The position numbers were made by a program, and so were the translations under genes. The notes under the pieces were generated by a model, which did no database searches, had not been told where the DNA came from, and worked only from the letters and a program-made list of their open reading frames with translations. From Bacillota bacterium (GTDB taxonomy: Bacteria > Bacillota > Sulfobacillia > Sulfobacillales > Sulfobacillaceae), in assembly GCA_021784595.1 (NCBI GenBank), contig JAJYHT010000062.1, positions 1 through 64,000 on the forward strand: a DNA stretch of 64,000 bases, written 5' to 3'. Every line of letters begins with the position of its first letter. Position 1 is the first letter of the stretch. This document shows, one piece after another, positions 45,720-54,051 of this stretch.

Positions 45720-47090
45720 ATGGCTATGATGAATTTAGAACGCATCGACAACCTCAAAATCAATCGAAGACTGTGGTTTTGGTTGGCGCTTGCGGCCGCT
45801 GCCTGGTTGATGGAATCCTACGACATTGGGCTGATAGGCGTCGTATTGGTGCCGTTGCATCAAATGTGGCACTTGTCGGCGTCAACCACGGGTCTGATGG
45901 TTGCATCGGGGACGGTTGGAGTGGCATTGGGAGTAGCGCCCGCCGGAAGACTCGCCGATCGCTTCGGACGCAAGCGAGTCATGGTGATTGCGTTGGTAGA
46001 ATATTCCTTGGCTACCTTAGCGACGGCCTGGTCGCCAGACTGGCAATGGTTTGCACTTCTGCGATTTGTCGCTGGTTGGGGTCTGGGCGCCATGTTTCCC
46101 CTACCATACACGTTACTGACCGAACTTGGTCCCAAGCACGCTCGGGGCCGTTTGGCGGGGATTTTGGATGGCTTTTTGTCCTTTGGATATTTTTTGGCGC
46201 CCTTGGCTGCCTCGGTAACCATCGCGCTATGGGGGCCGTCGTTCGGTTGGCGGGCGTTGTTTATGGGTGGAGGTCTGGGGCTGGTACTCGCTGCGTGTTT
46301 GGCTCGATATCTGCCCGAGTCTCCGCGGTGGCTGGCGCTTCATGGGCGCACCGCTGCAGCTGAAGACATCTTGCAGCGCTTGGAAAGCGGAATAGCGTCA
46401 GGCATCTCCACTCGTCAGGAAACAATGGAGTCCATGCCATTGGAGAAGAAGATTCGGCCAAATGTGCTGGGGCCAACCATGCGCCGGCGGACCATTATGT
46501 TGTGGATTAGTTTTCCTGCCATTCTTCTCATGTTCTACACTATTATGACCTTTATGCCGACCATCTTGCGTAGTGAAGGGGTGCCAGCAAAACGCGTGGA
46601 CTTTTTGACGGCTCTGATTATGGCGGCTTCGATTCCCGGTAAATGGGTGGAAGCTTGGCTGGTTGAGAAAATCGGCCGCAAATCGGTAATCGTGGGATTT
46701 TCCTTGGTGGCAGCAGTAGCAGCTGTGTTGTTTCCAATGATGCATTCGGTGTCTTTGTGGGTGGCGATGGGCTTGATCTTTGCCTTTTTTGGAATCGCGG
46801 TCGATCCTGCTATGAAAGTGTTTGCGGCTGAACAATATCCTACTGAAATGCGTGCCGCTGGGGTTGGATATGCGGAGGGATGGGCTCGTCTGCTAGGAGG
46901 AGCGCTCGCCCCTTATATCATGGCGCTGTGGTTAGAACAGGGCGGTGTTGCGGTCAGCTTTGACTTTGTCGCGGCGATAGCGGTAGCGGGAGCGCTGGTG
47001 GTGGCCTGGCTTGGACAAGAAACCCGAGGCCGCGTGTTGGAGGCGCCCCGAACTTGGGTAGCCCGTTCGGTGGAACCCAGCAAACTGTAA
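45720..47090 (+). CDS. MFS transporter, sugar/aromatic-acid symporter type
   Basis: About 456 residues, 12 helices. Motif A GRLADRFGRKRVMVIAL after TM2 and PESPRWLALHGR before the central loop are typical of the SP/AAHS branches that import aromatic acids or sugars. The start is uncertain: ATG 45627 has AGGA at 10 bases, ATG 45720 or 45729 gives an N terminus closer to the family. 38 bp before the acyl-CoA ligase start, hence one operon; substrate likely a carboxylic acid activated by that ligase. Confidence 0.82.
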   Translation: MAMMNLERIDNLKINRRLWFWLALAAAAWLMESYDIGLIGVVLVPLHQMWHLSASTTGLMVASGTVGVALGVAPAGRLADRFGRKRVMVIALVEYSLATLATAWSPDWQWFALLRFVAGWGLGAMFPLPYTLLTELGPKHARGRLAGILDGFLSFGYFLAPLAASVTIALWGPSFGWRALFMGGGLGLVLAACLARYLPESPRWLALHGRTAAAEDILQRLESGIASGISTRQETMESMPLEKKIRPNVLGPTMRRRTIMLWISFPAILLMFYTIMTFMPTILRSEGVPAKRVDFLTALIMAASIPGKWVEAWLVEKIGRKSVIVGFSLVAAVAAVLFPMMHSVSLWVAMGLIFAFFGIAVDPAMKVFAAEQYPTEMRAAGVGYAEGWARLLGGALAPYIMALWLEQGGVAVSFDFVAAIAVAGALVVAWLGQETRGRVLEAPRTWVARSVEPSKL

Positions 47091-47127
47091 CTGGAAATAA
47101 ATGCACAGCCAAAGGGGGTCAGACTAC

Positions 47128-48588
47128 ATGATTGCAAAAGAACTCATCGATATCTTGGAGGAACGGGCAAAAGTCTACGGCGATAAGGTGTTTTTGATTA
47201 ATCCTGCGCAGCCGGAAAATCGGCTAACCTATCAGTCGCTGTTTGCTATGGTTTTGAAGCGCGGCCAAGAGTTGGCCCAGTTAGGCGTGAAGGAAGGTGA
47301 TCGCGTAGGGTTGCCGGTTTTGGGAGCGGACCAATTTGTGCCGCAATGGCTCGCCCTGTTAAGTATCAAAGCTGTCGTCGTACCCATGCCTGGTCAAGCG
47401 CCAATGTCGGATTGGCAGAGGGCCTTGGATGCCGTGGGCGCACGGTGGGCCCTGACATGCAACGAGCAAAAATGGCATCTTTCCTCGAGGAACACCAGCA
47501 TTTTGGGTCCTAGACTTCCGCACGGATCGTATCGCGGTGGCGGCGTTGTGCTATGGACTTCGGGAACAACGGGTGAACCGAAGCCGGTAGGGGTTGGCAC
47601 TGATGCGCTCTTGCATACAGCCGCACAAGTTGGCCATGTACATCGCTTGACGCCCGAGGATGTGGGATATTCCCCGTTGCCCTTGTTTCATATCAATGGT
47701 GAAGTGGTGGCCGTCTTGGCCAGTCTGGTGGCGGGGAGTACTATTGTGATTCCTGATCGGTTTCGCCGCACCAAGTTTTGGACCCAGGTCAATGATTTTG
47801 GCGCCACCTGGATCAACGCGGTGCCTTCCATTCTGGCCATTCTGGCCACGGACGATAGTCAATTGTCCAATGCTCGATTATTGCGTTTTGTACGCTCGGC
47901 ATCCATGGCGCTGCCGGAAGTGGTGGCGGAGCGCTGGCAGAAACGTTGGGACATACCCATTGTAGAAACCTACGGACTCTCGGAAGCAGCAAGTCAAGTG
48001 ACGGCTAATGGCCTGGATTCCAAAGACCGAAGGGCGGGCTCAGTGGGGCGGCCTCAGGGCATTGCGCTTCGTATCGTGAATGAAAATGGCGTGGTGCTTC
48101 AGCCCAATCACCGCGGCCTGGTCGAAATAAAAGGACCATCGGTGATTGATCCGCAGTGGGGACCGAACCAGTGGGCGCACAGCACAACGCGCCATGGTTG
48201 GTATGGAACTGGCGATGTCGGATTTGTAGATGAGGATGGTTTTGTATATCTAAAAGGGCGTAACCGAGAGGTCATCAACCGGGGAGGAGAAAAAATATTT
48301 CCGCGAGAAGTGGAAGAAGTCATCCGGCGGTTTCCCGGCGTGGTGGACTGCGCGGTGGTAGGGGCTCCCCACGCTATTTTAGGCGAGGAAGTGGTGGCTT
48401 TTGTGGTGGTCGAGATGGCAGACCCCGAGTCCACGGCTAGGCGCGTACGAGAATATGTGACAGGGTTGCTGGCGGCCCATAAGGTGCCGTCGAGAATTAT
48501 CCCCGTTACCTCTTTGCCTACGGGTTCCACCGGGAAAGTCGCGCGCAGAATCCTACAGCAGGTGGCTGGAGCGGAGATAATATCATGA
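47128..48588 (+). CDS. AMP-forming acyl-CoA synthetase / ligase
   Basis: 486 residues. ATP loop VLWTSGTTGEPKPVGVG, adenylate region VETYGLSEAASQV, YGTGDVGFVDEDGFVYLKGRNREVINRGGEKIFP split here into YGTGDVGF and GRNREVINRGGEKI, and the C-terminal catalytic Lys in TGSTGKVARR. Activates a carboxylic acid as acyl-AMP then CoA thioester. The ATG 47128 was chosen for AGGGGG nine bases upstream. Between an acid-type MFS transporter and a membrane acyltransferase. Confidence 0.88.
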   Translation: MIAKELIDILEERAKVYGDKVFLINPAQPENRLTYQSLFAMVLKRGQELAQLGVKEGDRVGLPVLGADQFVPQWLALLSIKAVVVPMPGQAPMSDWQRALDAVGARWALTCNEQKWHLSSRNTSILGPRLPHGSYRGGGVVLWTSGTTGEPKPVGVGTDALLHTAAQVGHVHRLTPEDVGYSPLPLFHINGEVVAVLASLVAGSTIVIPDRFRRTKFWTQVNDFGATWINAVPSILAILATDDSQLSNARLLRFVRSASMALPEVVAERWQKRWDIPIVETYGLSEAASQVTANGLDSKDRRAGSVGRPQGIALRIVNENGVVLQPNHRGLVEIKGPSVIDPQWGPNQWAHSTTRHGWYGTGDVGFVDEDGFVYLKGRNREVINRGGEKIFPREVEEVIRRFPGVVDCAVVGAPHAILGEEVVAFVVVEMADPESTARRVREYVTGLLAAHKVPSRIIPVTSLPTGSTGKVARRILQQVAGAEIIS

Positions 48589-49727
48589 ACCAACCGACCC
48601 GTTCTCACATTAAAGCGATGGATTTAGTGAGAGCAATCACCATTGTCTCCGTGGTGGCGGTCCACTCCACTTGGTTCACCGCACAGGGGGCAAGCTCCGT
48701 CACTGCGGGTCTGCTGCTGAACTGGCTACATTTCACGCGCGAAGGCTTCATGGCGCTGACTGGGTTTGTGTTGACCTATTCCGTTATTACGCGACCGCCC
48801 CGTTGGCTCCAGTTTTGGAAAAAGCGCTATCGGTTGGTCTTATTTCCTTATTTGATTTGGAGTGCTCTGTACATGGCACTAAAAGTCCCCGTCTGGCCAC
48901 CATTAGCATATTTGGCCCACTGGCTTCAATCCTTGCCCACGGGATCGGCCTGGTTTCACCTCTACTATTTATTAATAACGATGCAGTTTTATCTGGTGTT
49001 TCCCTTGTTTATGATCCTTATGCACTGGGCGAGGAAGTTTCCGTGGCGGGTTTTAGGGACCAGCCTGTTGTTTGAAGTATTGCTGATTACCTATGATCAG
49101 TATGTGGTGCATGGCTCGGGTTCAGGCATCAATGCCTATACCGGAGTCGAGGTGTGGACCTATGCATGGTACTTTGTGCTGGGCGGGGTGATGGCGGTCC
49201 ATTGGCCGCGTGTCTCGCTTTGGATTGAAAAGAATGTCAAACTTTTAGCCAAGTTGTTAATGGGCGCTCTCATGGTATCGGCTGGGACATATCTAGTGCA
49301 ATGGCGTCTGACTGGCAGTGTGGATTTTGCCGACTCGGTATTGCAACCCACCACCATCCTGTTTTCTACCGTGTTGTTTTTGAATCTTGCCGGCTGGGGA
49401 TTGATAGTTGAAAAAAACATGTCCGCATGGCTGGCGCGGGGCAGTCTAATCGAACGCATTTCTGACCGTTCTTTTGGAATTTACCTCTTGCACCCGATGA
49501 TTCTGGCGGTGTTGATGTATGGATGGGGAAGCTTGCATACGGCAATGAATCCATGGATACTCGATGCACTCACGATTACGTTAGTTGTGACCATCAGCTA
49601 TCAAATCATAGGATTGCTCGGGCGAACGCATCTTAGCCCATGGCTTATTGGACGGGCCGCTTATCTGGTCCAAGAAGAGGTCAGAATTCCGCGGCCGTCG
49701 CCAAGCCAAGTTTCCTTATCTGAGTGA
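48585..49727 (+). CDS. Membrane acyltransferase, acyltransferase-3 family
   Basis: 380 residues, about 10 helices. The N terminus has the family pattern AMDLVRAITIVSVVAVHSTWF with catalytic-type His, then GFMALTGFVLTYS and KKRYRLVLFPYLIWSALY. Members transfer acetyl or other acyl groups onto sugars, peptidoglycan, lipids or antibiotics at the outer membrane face. Its ATG overlaps the ligase stop by 4 bp, so the ligase and acyltransferase are coupled, suggesting the activated acid is used to decorate something at the surface. Confidence 0.83.
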   Translation: MNQPTRSHIKAMDLVRAITIVSVVAVHSTWFTAQGASSVTAGLLLNWLHFTREGFMALTGFVLTYSVITRPPRWLQFWKKRYRLVLFPYLIWSALYMALKVPVWPPLAYLAHWLQSLPTGSAWFHLYYLLITMQFYLVFPLFMILMHWARKFPWRVLGTSLLFEVLLITYDQYVVHGSGSGINAYTGVEVWTYAWYFVLGGVMAVHWPRVSLWIEKNVKLLAKLLMGALMVSAGTYLVQWRLTGSVDFADSVLQPTTILFSTVLFLNLAGWGLIVEKNMSAWLARGSLIERISDRSFGIYLLHPMILAVLMYGWGSLHTAMNPWILDALTITLVVTISYQIIGLLGRTHLSPWLIGRAAYLVQEEVRIPRPSPSQVSLSE

Positions 49728-49740
49728 GCAGGCACAAGGT

Positions 49741-50538
49741 TTAAAGTTCATTAAGAAATGGCCCTAGGTGGTGCCACACCTGTGCTGGCTGCTCGATGTG
49801 CGGATAGTGGCCGCACTCCGTAATGACATGACGCGCATGATTCGGAATTGCAGTCAAAGGGTCGGGATCTTCGTGCAGCATGGGGTCAAGATCTCCGCGA
49901 AAAATGAGGACCGGAGGTTTTAGGCGAGGCAGCCAGTTGGTGATGTCAGTATCCAATATGGTGTGCAATGTGGCTCGGATGGCGTGTTTTTCGGCTAATT
50001 CGGCTGCAGCCTGTTGTGATTTTCGAATTGATAAGCTGGGTTCTATGGCGAAAGCCTGGCGCCATATCCTCATCAACAAGCGGTTAAGCCGTTCGGGGGT
50101 GGTCCGTTCTACCAATTCGAGAATGCTGGCGAACTGTTTTCTGGTGCGGGGATCTATGGCTGGCGAAGCAGCGCCGGGGATGGTGTCAAACACTACCACC
50201 CGATGCACTAAATGGGGTAGGCGGGCCGCCAGATATAGGGCTCCAGTGCCCCCAAAAGAATGACCAATCACCGTGGTTTTGCCTATGCCCAATTTTCGCA
50301 AGAGACGGACTCCGTCACGCATGTAGTCATCAATATGATATCCTTCGAGAGGTTTACCAGATCGCCCAAATCCCCGAACGTGGGGTAACAAGAGCCGATA
50401 TCGGGACAAATCAAAATACGGAATCAAAGCGTCCCAACTGTCAGATGACATAGCCCAACCATGAAAAAACAATAGCGGATGTGGACCGTGGCCAATGTCT
50501 CGTATGAAAAGTGGCAGTCCTTTAAGTTGTATAATCAT
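49741..50538 (-). CDS. Alpha/beta hydrolase
   Basis: 265-residue single-domain hydrolase. Oxyanion region FFHGWAMSSDSWD, nucleophile elbow GHSFGGTG, acid in FRGDLDPML, catalytic His in ECGHYPHIEQP. AGGAGGAGG precedes ATG 50538; the longer frame to 50667 lies in repeat-like DNA. Resembles esterases, haloperoxidase-like and lactonase-like members; substrate unknown. Confidence 0.85.
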   Translation of the reverse strand: MIIQLKGLPLFIRDIGHGPHPLLFFHGWAMSSDSWDALIPYFDLSRYRLLLPHVRGFGRSGKPLEGYHIDDYMRDGVRLLRKLGIGKTTVIGHSFGGTGALYLAARLPHLVHRVVVFDTIPGAASPAIDPRTRKQFASILELVERTTPERLNRLLMRIWRQAFAIEPSLSIRKSQQAAAELAEKHAIRATLHTILDTDITNWLPRLKPPVLIFRGDLDPMLHEDPDPLTAIPNHARHVITECGHYPHIEQPAQVWHHLGPFLNEL

Positions 50539-50635
50539 CCTAGCCGCCTCCTCCTTGTACCATACAATTATTGACATTATCAAGCGCGCGGGAAAGCCTC
50601 TCGGTAAAAGAGTTGCACAATGTATCCACAGAAAG

Positions 50636-50735
50636 AAGGGGCTGCTGGTGAACTTGACACAAAGCAATCAAATGCAGCTTAAAGAAAACTGAAAATAGGG
50701 GCTGTTGGCGAACCTTTTGCGAGTAAAGCTGACGC
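50636..50735. repeat. Imperfect direct repeat, possible IS end
   Basis: AGGGGCTGCTGGTGAACTTG at about 50637 is followed about 60 bp later by AGGGGCTGTTGGCGAACCTT. The second copy continues TTGCGAGTAAAGC, also found near 9144-9158. Looks like leftover ends of a mobile element, but no transposase is present. Confidence 0.35.
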
Positions 50736-50817
50736 AAGGCGGAGCCTCTGGCTGTGGGTAGTATCAAAGTGATATATGATGACGTGTCAGATTTGCTGAG
50801 AGGATGGGTAACATATA

Positions 50818-52083
50818 GTGAAAAAAACTCTATTGCGCAATGTGACCTTGATTGATGGCAATGGTCAAGAACCTCTGCCCTCTGCGGCTGTCATTTGGGA
50901 CCAAGGAAAAATCGTGGAAGTCGGATTGGAGTCACAGATTGCAGTCCCTCCGGGAGCGGACATCTTAGATGGCGGCGGGGGATACCTGATGCCAGGGTTT
51001 ATCGATTCCCATGTGCACTTTTTTGCCAATGGGATCGGATTGGAGGCCGCGCTAATGACGCCTCCCTCGCTTGTAGTCATCCACGCGGTGCACAACGCGG
51101 AAAAAACTCTGCACGCCGGCATTACGTCAGTCCGTGACGCGGGAGGCACTGACGCAGGATTTAAACGGGCACAAGTGGAAGGGTTGATCCAAGCTCCACG
51201 AATGAAGATCGCGATTAAAATTCTATCTATCACTGGCGGCCATGGTGATGAGTACTTTCCCGCATTAGGACAGGTAACACCGTTGATGCCGATGGGCTTG
51301 GTGTGCGACGGTCCGGATGAAGTGCTAAAGGCGGTCCGTGAAGTACTGAGGGCAGGAGCGGATGTGATTAAGGTGGCCACCACAGGGGGCGTACTGTCTA
51401 CTGCGGATCATCCGTCGCACACTCAATTTTCCCCTGAGGAATTGAACATTATCGTGCGCGAAGCCGGATACCGGGGTGCCGTGCCAGCCATGGCCCATGC
51501 CCAGGGCGCCGAAGGCATTAAGAATGCTATACGTGCAGGCTTTGCATCGATAGAACACGGAATATATCTAGACGACGAGGCTATTGACATGATGTTGACG
51601 CATGGCACTTATCTTGTGCCCACCTTGCATGCGCCGTTGTCGGTTATCGAATTGGCAGAATCAGAACGAATGATAGGGTCTTTCGTCAAAAAGGCTCATG
51701 AAGTGGTGGAGATCCATCAACAAAGCATCGCCCGCGCCTACCAGGCGGGAGTTAAAATTGCTATGGGAACCGATTGTGGAGTAGGCATCCATGGAACTAA
51801 CCTACGGGAATTGGAACTGATGTGTCAAATCGGGATGAGCCCTATGCAAGCTATTGTGGCATCAACCAAGACGGCGGCGGAGTGTATTGGATGGGCAGGG
51901 GAAACTGGTACGTTAGTACCCGGCAAGTGGGCTGATCTGGTGGTGACACGAGAAAATCCCCTGACCAGGATTGCGTCGTTAAAAGAACCGTCGAATATTG
52001 CTTTGGTAGTCCAAGCAGGGAAAGTGGTGAAACGGACTGAACATATTGCCAGCGGTGCCATCGGCGACCAGCATGCAGGTTAA
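50818..52083 (+). CDS. Amidohydrolase, prolidase/imidazolonepropionase-like
   Basis: 421 residues of the metal-dependent amidohydrolase fold. HxH motif in PGFIDSHVHFFA, ligand region DVIKVATTGGV with the lysine, AHAQGAEGIKNAI and SIEHGIYLD (His ligands), and GTDCGVG (Asp). Close relatives hydrolyse Xaa-Pro or Xaa-Arg dipeptides or related amides. GTG 50818 has GAGGATGGG upstream. A strong terminator follows, so it is monocistronic. Confidence 0.88.
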   Translation: MKKTLLRNVTLIDGNGQEPLPSAAVIWDQGKIVEVGLESQIAVPPGADILDGGGGYLMPGFIDSHVHFFANGIGLEAALMTPPSLVVIHAVHNAEKTLHAGITSVRDAGGTDAGFKRAQVEGLIQAPRMKIAIKILSITGGHGDEYFPALGQVTPLMPMGLVCDGPDEVLKAVREVLRAGADVIKVATTGGVLSTADHPSHTQFSPEELNIIVREAGYRGAVPAMAHAQGAEGIKNAIRAGFASIEHGIYLDDEAIDMMLTHGTYLVPTLHAPLSVIELAESERMIGSFVKKAHEVVEIHQQSIARAYQAGVKIAMGTDCGVGIHGTNLRELELMCQIGMSPMQAIVASTKTAAECIGWAGETGTLVPGKWADLVVTRENPLTRIASLKEPSNIALVVQAGKVVKRTEHIASGAIGDQHAG

Positions 52084-52140
52084 CGGCTGATAAGCAGCCG
52101 TGCGGTTTAAAGGCGATAACGCAGACCTTCATTGTTAAAA

Positions 52141-52184
52141 GCAAAAATCCCTCACCCCGGGAACTAGGATGAAGGGATTTTTGC
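52141..52184. terminator. Bidirectional terminator
   Basis: GCAAAAATCCCT and AGGGATTTTTGC pair over 12 bases; A and T runs serve both the plus-strand amidohydrolase and the minus-strand ABC operon. Confidence 0.8.
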
Positions 52185-52254
52185 CAACCCTCCATCATGG
52201 TTGAGCGGTCAGGTGTCCCGGTGACTGATGCCTACCACTCATCGTCTGGCAGTT

Positions 52255-54051
52255 TCATGCGAATTGTTGGGCGGTGGCTAATGATGATTTGTGGACCATG
52301 TCGGCATACCGTCCATTCAATGCCATCAATTGGGGGTGGGTGCCAGATTCTGCTATCTGACCATGCTCCATCACATAAATCCAGTTCGCATGGCGGATAG
52401 TGGACAGGCGATGGGCAATAACAATGGTGGTGCGATTCTGGGCAATTTGCATTAATCCGGCCTGCACCGCCAACTCGGTGACCGCGTCAATATTTGCTGT
52501 GGCTTCGTCCAATACTAAAATTTTGGGATTCAGCACAAGGGTGCGAGCGAAGGCTAGCAGTTGTCGTTGCCCAGTGGACAGGTTAGCTCCGCCAGGGGTC
52601 AGCCAGGTATTATACCCTTCGGGCAACCGACGGATGAATCGGGCCGCCCCGGTAGACTCGGCGGCTTCCTGGATAGCCTCGGCGGTGACCTCAGGCCGGA
52701 ACAGCCGTATATTATCGGCGATAGTGCCGGAATAGAGGTGAACTTCCTGTTGCACCACAGCGATGAGACGATGAAGGTCAGCTTGTCGAATGTCACGGAT
52801 GTCGATGCCGTCGACTTGAATTCGGCCACTATTCACATCGTAGAAACGGCCCAATAGGCTGATTAATGTGCTTTTGCCCGCTCCTGTTTCGCCGGCGATG
52901 CCCACAAATTGTCCTGGCTTAACTGAAAATGAGACGTCTTGGAGTATGGGTTGCAAGGGATCATAACTGAAGCTTACCCGATCAAATACAATGGATCCTG
53001 GGGAATCGGAATTCAGTGCAACGGGCAGTGTGGGGTCTGTCAGGTCAGATTTGGTTGCCAACACAGCATTGACGCGTTCTGCAGAAATCATTGATGATTG
53101 CAGGGTGTTCCAGTTTTGGGTAAGGGAGTTGATAGGGGCAAAAAATTGTTGGATGTACGAAATGAAGGCATACAACACGCCGAGTTTGATCGCGTGATGC
53201 AATACGGCCATGCCGCCGATCCAAGCCATGAAGGCGACAGCGAGATTTCCTAGGAGGTCAAAACTGCGGTTAAACAATACATCCCATTTGAATTCGGACA
53301 CGCTGGCGTTTTGATAGGGCACATTAAGATTGTCAAAAGCTCGCAATTGTTTTTGTTCTTGATGAAATACTTGGATAATGCGCATCCCAGTAAGGTTTTC
53401 GGCAATGAATCCAATCAACCGCGAAAGTCGGGAACGCGTTGCATTATAACGTTGTTTCAGGAATGGGCGAAAGACCAGGGAGATGGCCATGATAAAGGGA
53501 ATGAGGGTCGCCGACAATAAGCCGAGCTTCCAGTTCAGCATAAGCATCGCACCCATTACCAAGACGATGGTCAGCCCGTCTCGGATGACGCTCAACAAAA
53601 ACTGTGTGAAAAATTGGCTAATGCGAGTGGTGTCACTGGAGACGTTGGTGAGCAGGCGGCCAGTGTCATGGGTTTCGAAATATTTCATGGAAAGGGACTC
53701 GATATGGGTAAATAAATCAATGCGTATGCGGCGAACGATCTGTTGGCCTGCGGCCGCCACCAAGCGGGTTTGGAAGAGATTGGCCACAAGACCAATGAGG
53801 GTGATGGCCAAATATGCCAAGCCTATTTCGAAAATAGGTCCCAATGATGCATGGGAAACCAGTAGATAGCGGTCAATGGCTATCTTTACCAAATAAGGTT
53901 GGCTGACTTGGGTCAAGTTGTAGATAACTACCAAGCCGACCACCCCGGCGAATAAGCCACGGTAAGGCTTGGCATATATGAGGAGTTCACGCATGGTATG
54001 GCTAGCTGGCTCTCTAAGAGATTTTGGTTTTTTATGTTCAGCTCTGCGCAC
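52255..54051 (-). CDS. ABC exporter half-transporter, catalytic-site subunit
   Basis: 598 residues: six membrane helices (to about 330) fused to an ATPase domain. Walker A GETGAGKST (387), signature LSTGQRQ (about 491, where LSGGQ is usual), Walker B ILVLDE with catalytic Glu516, switch His547. GTG 54051 lies in the end of the upstream gene with AAGGAGGAG 8 bases before, and overlaps it by 14 bp. Partner of that gene product in a heterodimer of LmrCD/BmrCD/TM287-288 type, exporting drugs, lipids or peptides. Confidence 0.9.
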   Translation of the reverse strand: MRRAEHKKPKSLREPASHTMRELLIYAKPYRGLFAGVVGLVVIYNLTQVSQPYLVKIAIDRYLLVSHASLGPIFEIGLAYLAITLIGLVANLFQTRLVAAAGQQIVRRIRIDLFTHIESLSMKYFETHDTGRLLTNVSSDTTRISQFFTQFLLSVIRDGLTIVLVMGAMLMLNWKLGLLSATLIPFIMAISLVFRPFLKQRYNATRSRLSRLIGFIAENLTGMRIIQVFHQEQKQLRAFDNLNVPYQNASVSEFKWDVLFNRSFDLLGNLAVAFMAWIGGMAVLHHAIKLGVLYAFISYIQQFFAPINSLTQNWNTLQSSMISAERVNAVLATKSDLTDPTLPVALNSDSPGSIVFDRVSFSYDPLQPILQDVSFSVKPGQFVGIAGETGAGKSTLISLLGRFYDVNSGRIQVDGIDIRDIRQADLHRLIAVVQQEVHLYSGTIADNIRLFRPEVTAEAIQEAAESTGAARFIRRLPEGYNTWLTPGGANLSTGQRQLLAFARTLVLNPKILVLDEATANIDAVTELAVQAGLMQIAQNRTTIVIAHRLSTIRHANWIYVMEHGQIAESGTHPQLMALNGRYADMVHKSSLATAQQFA

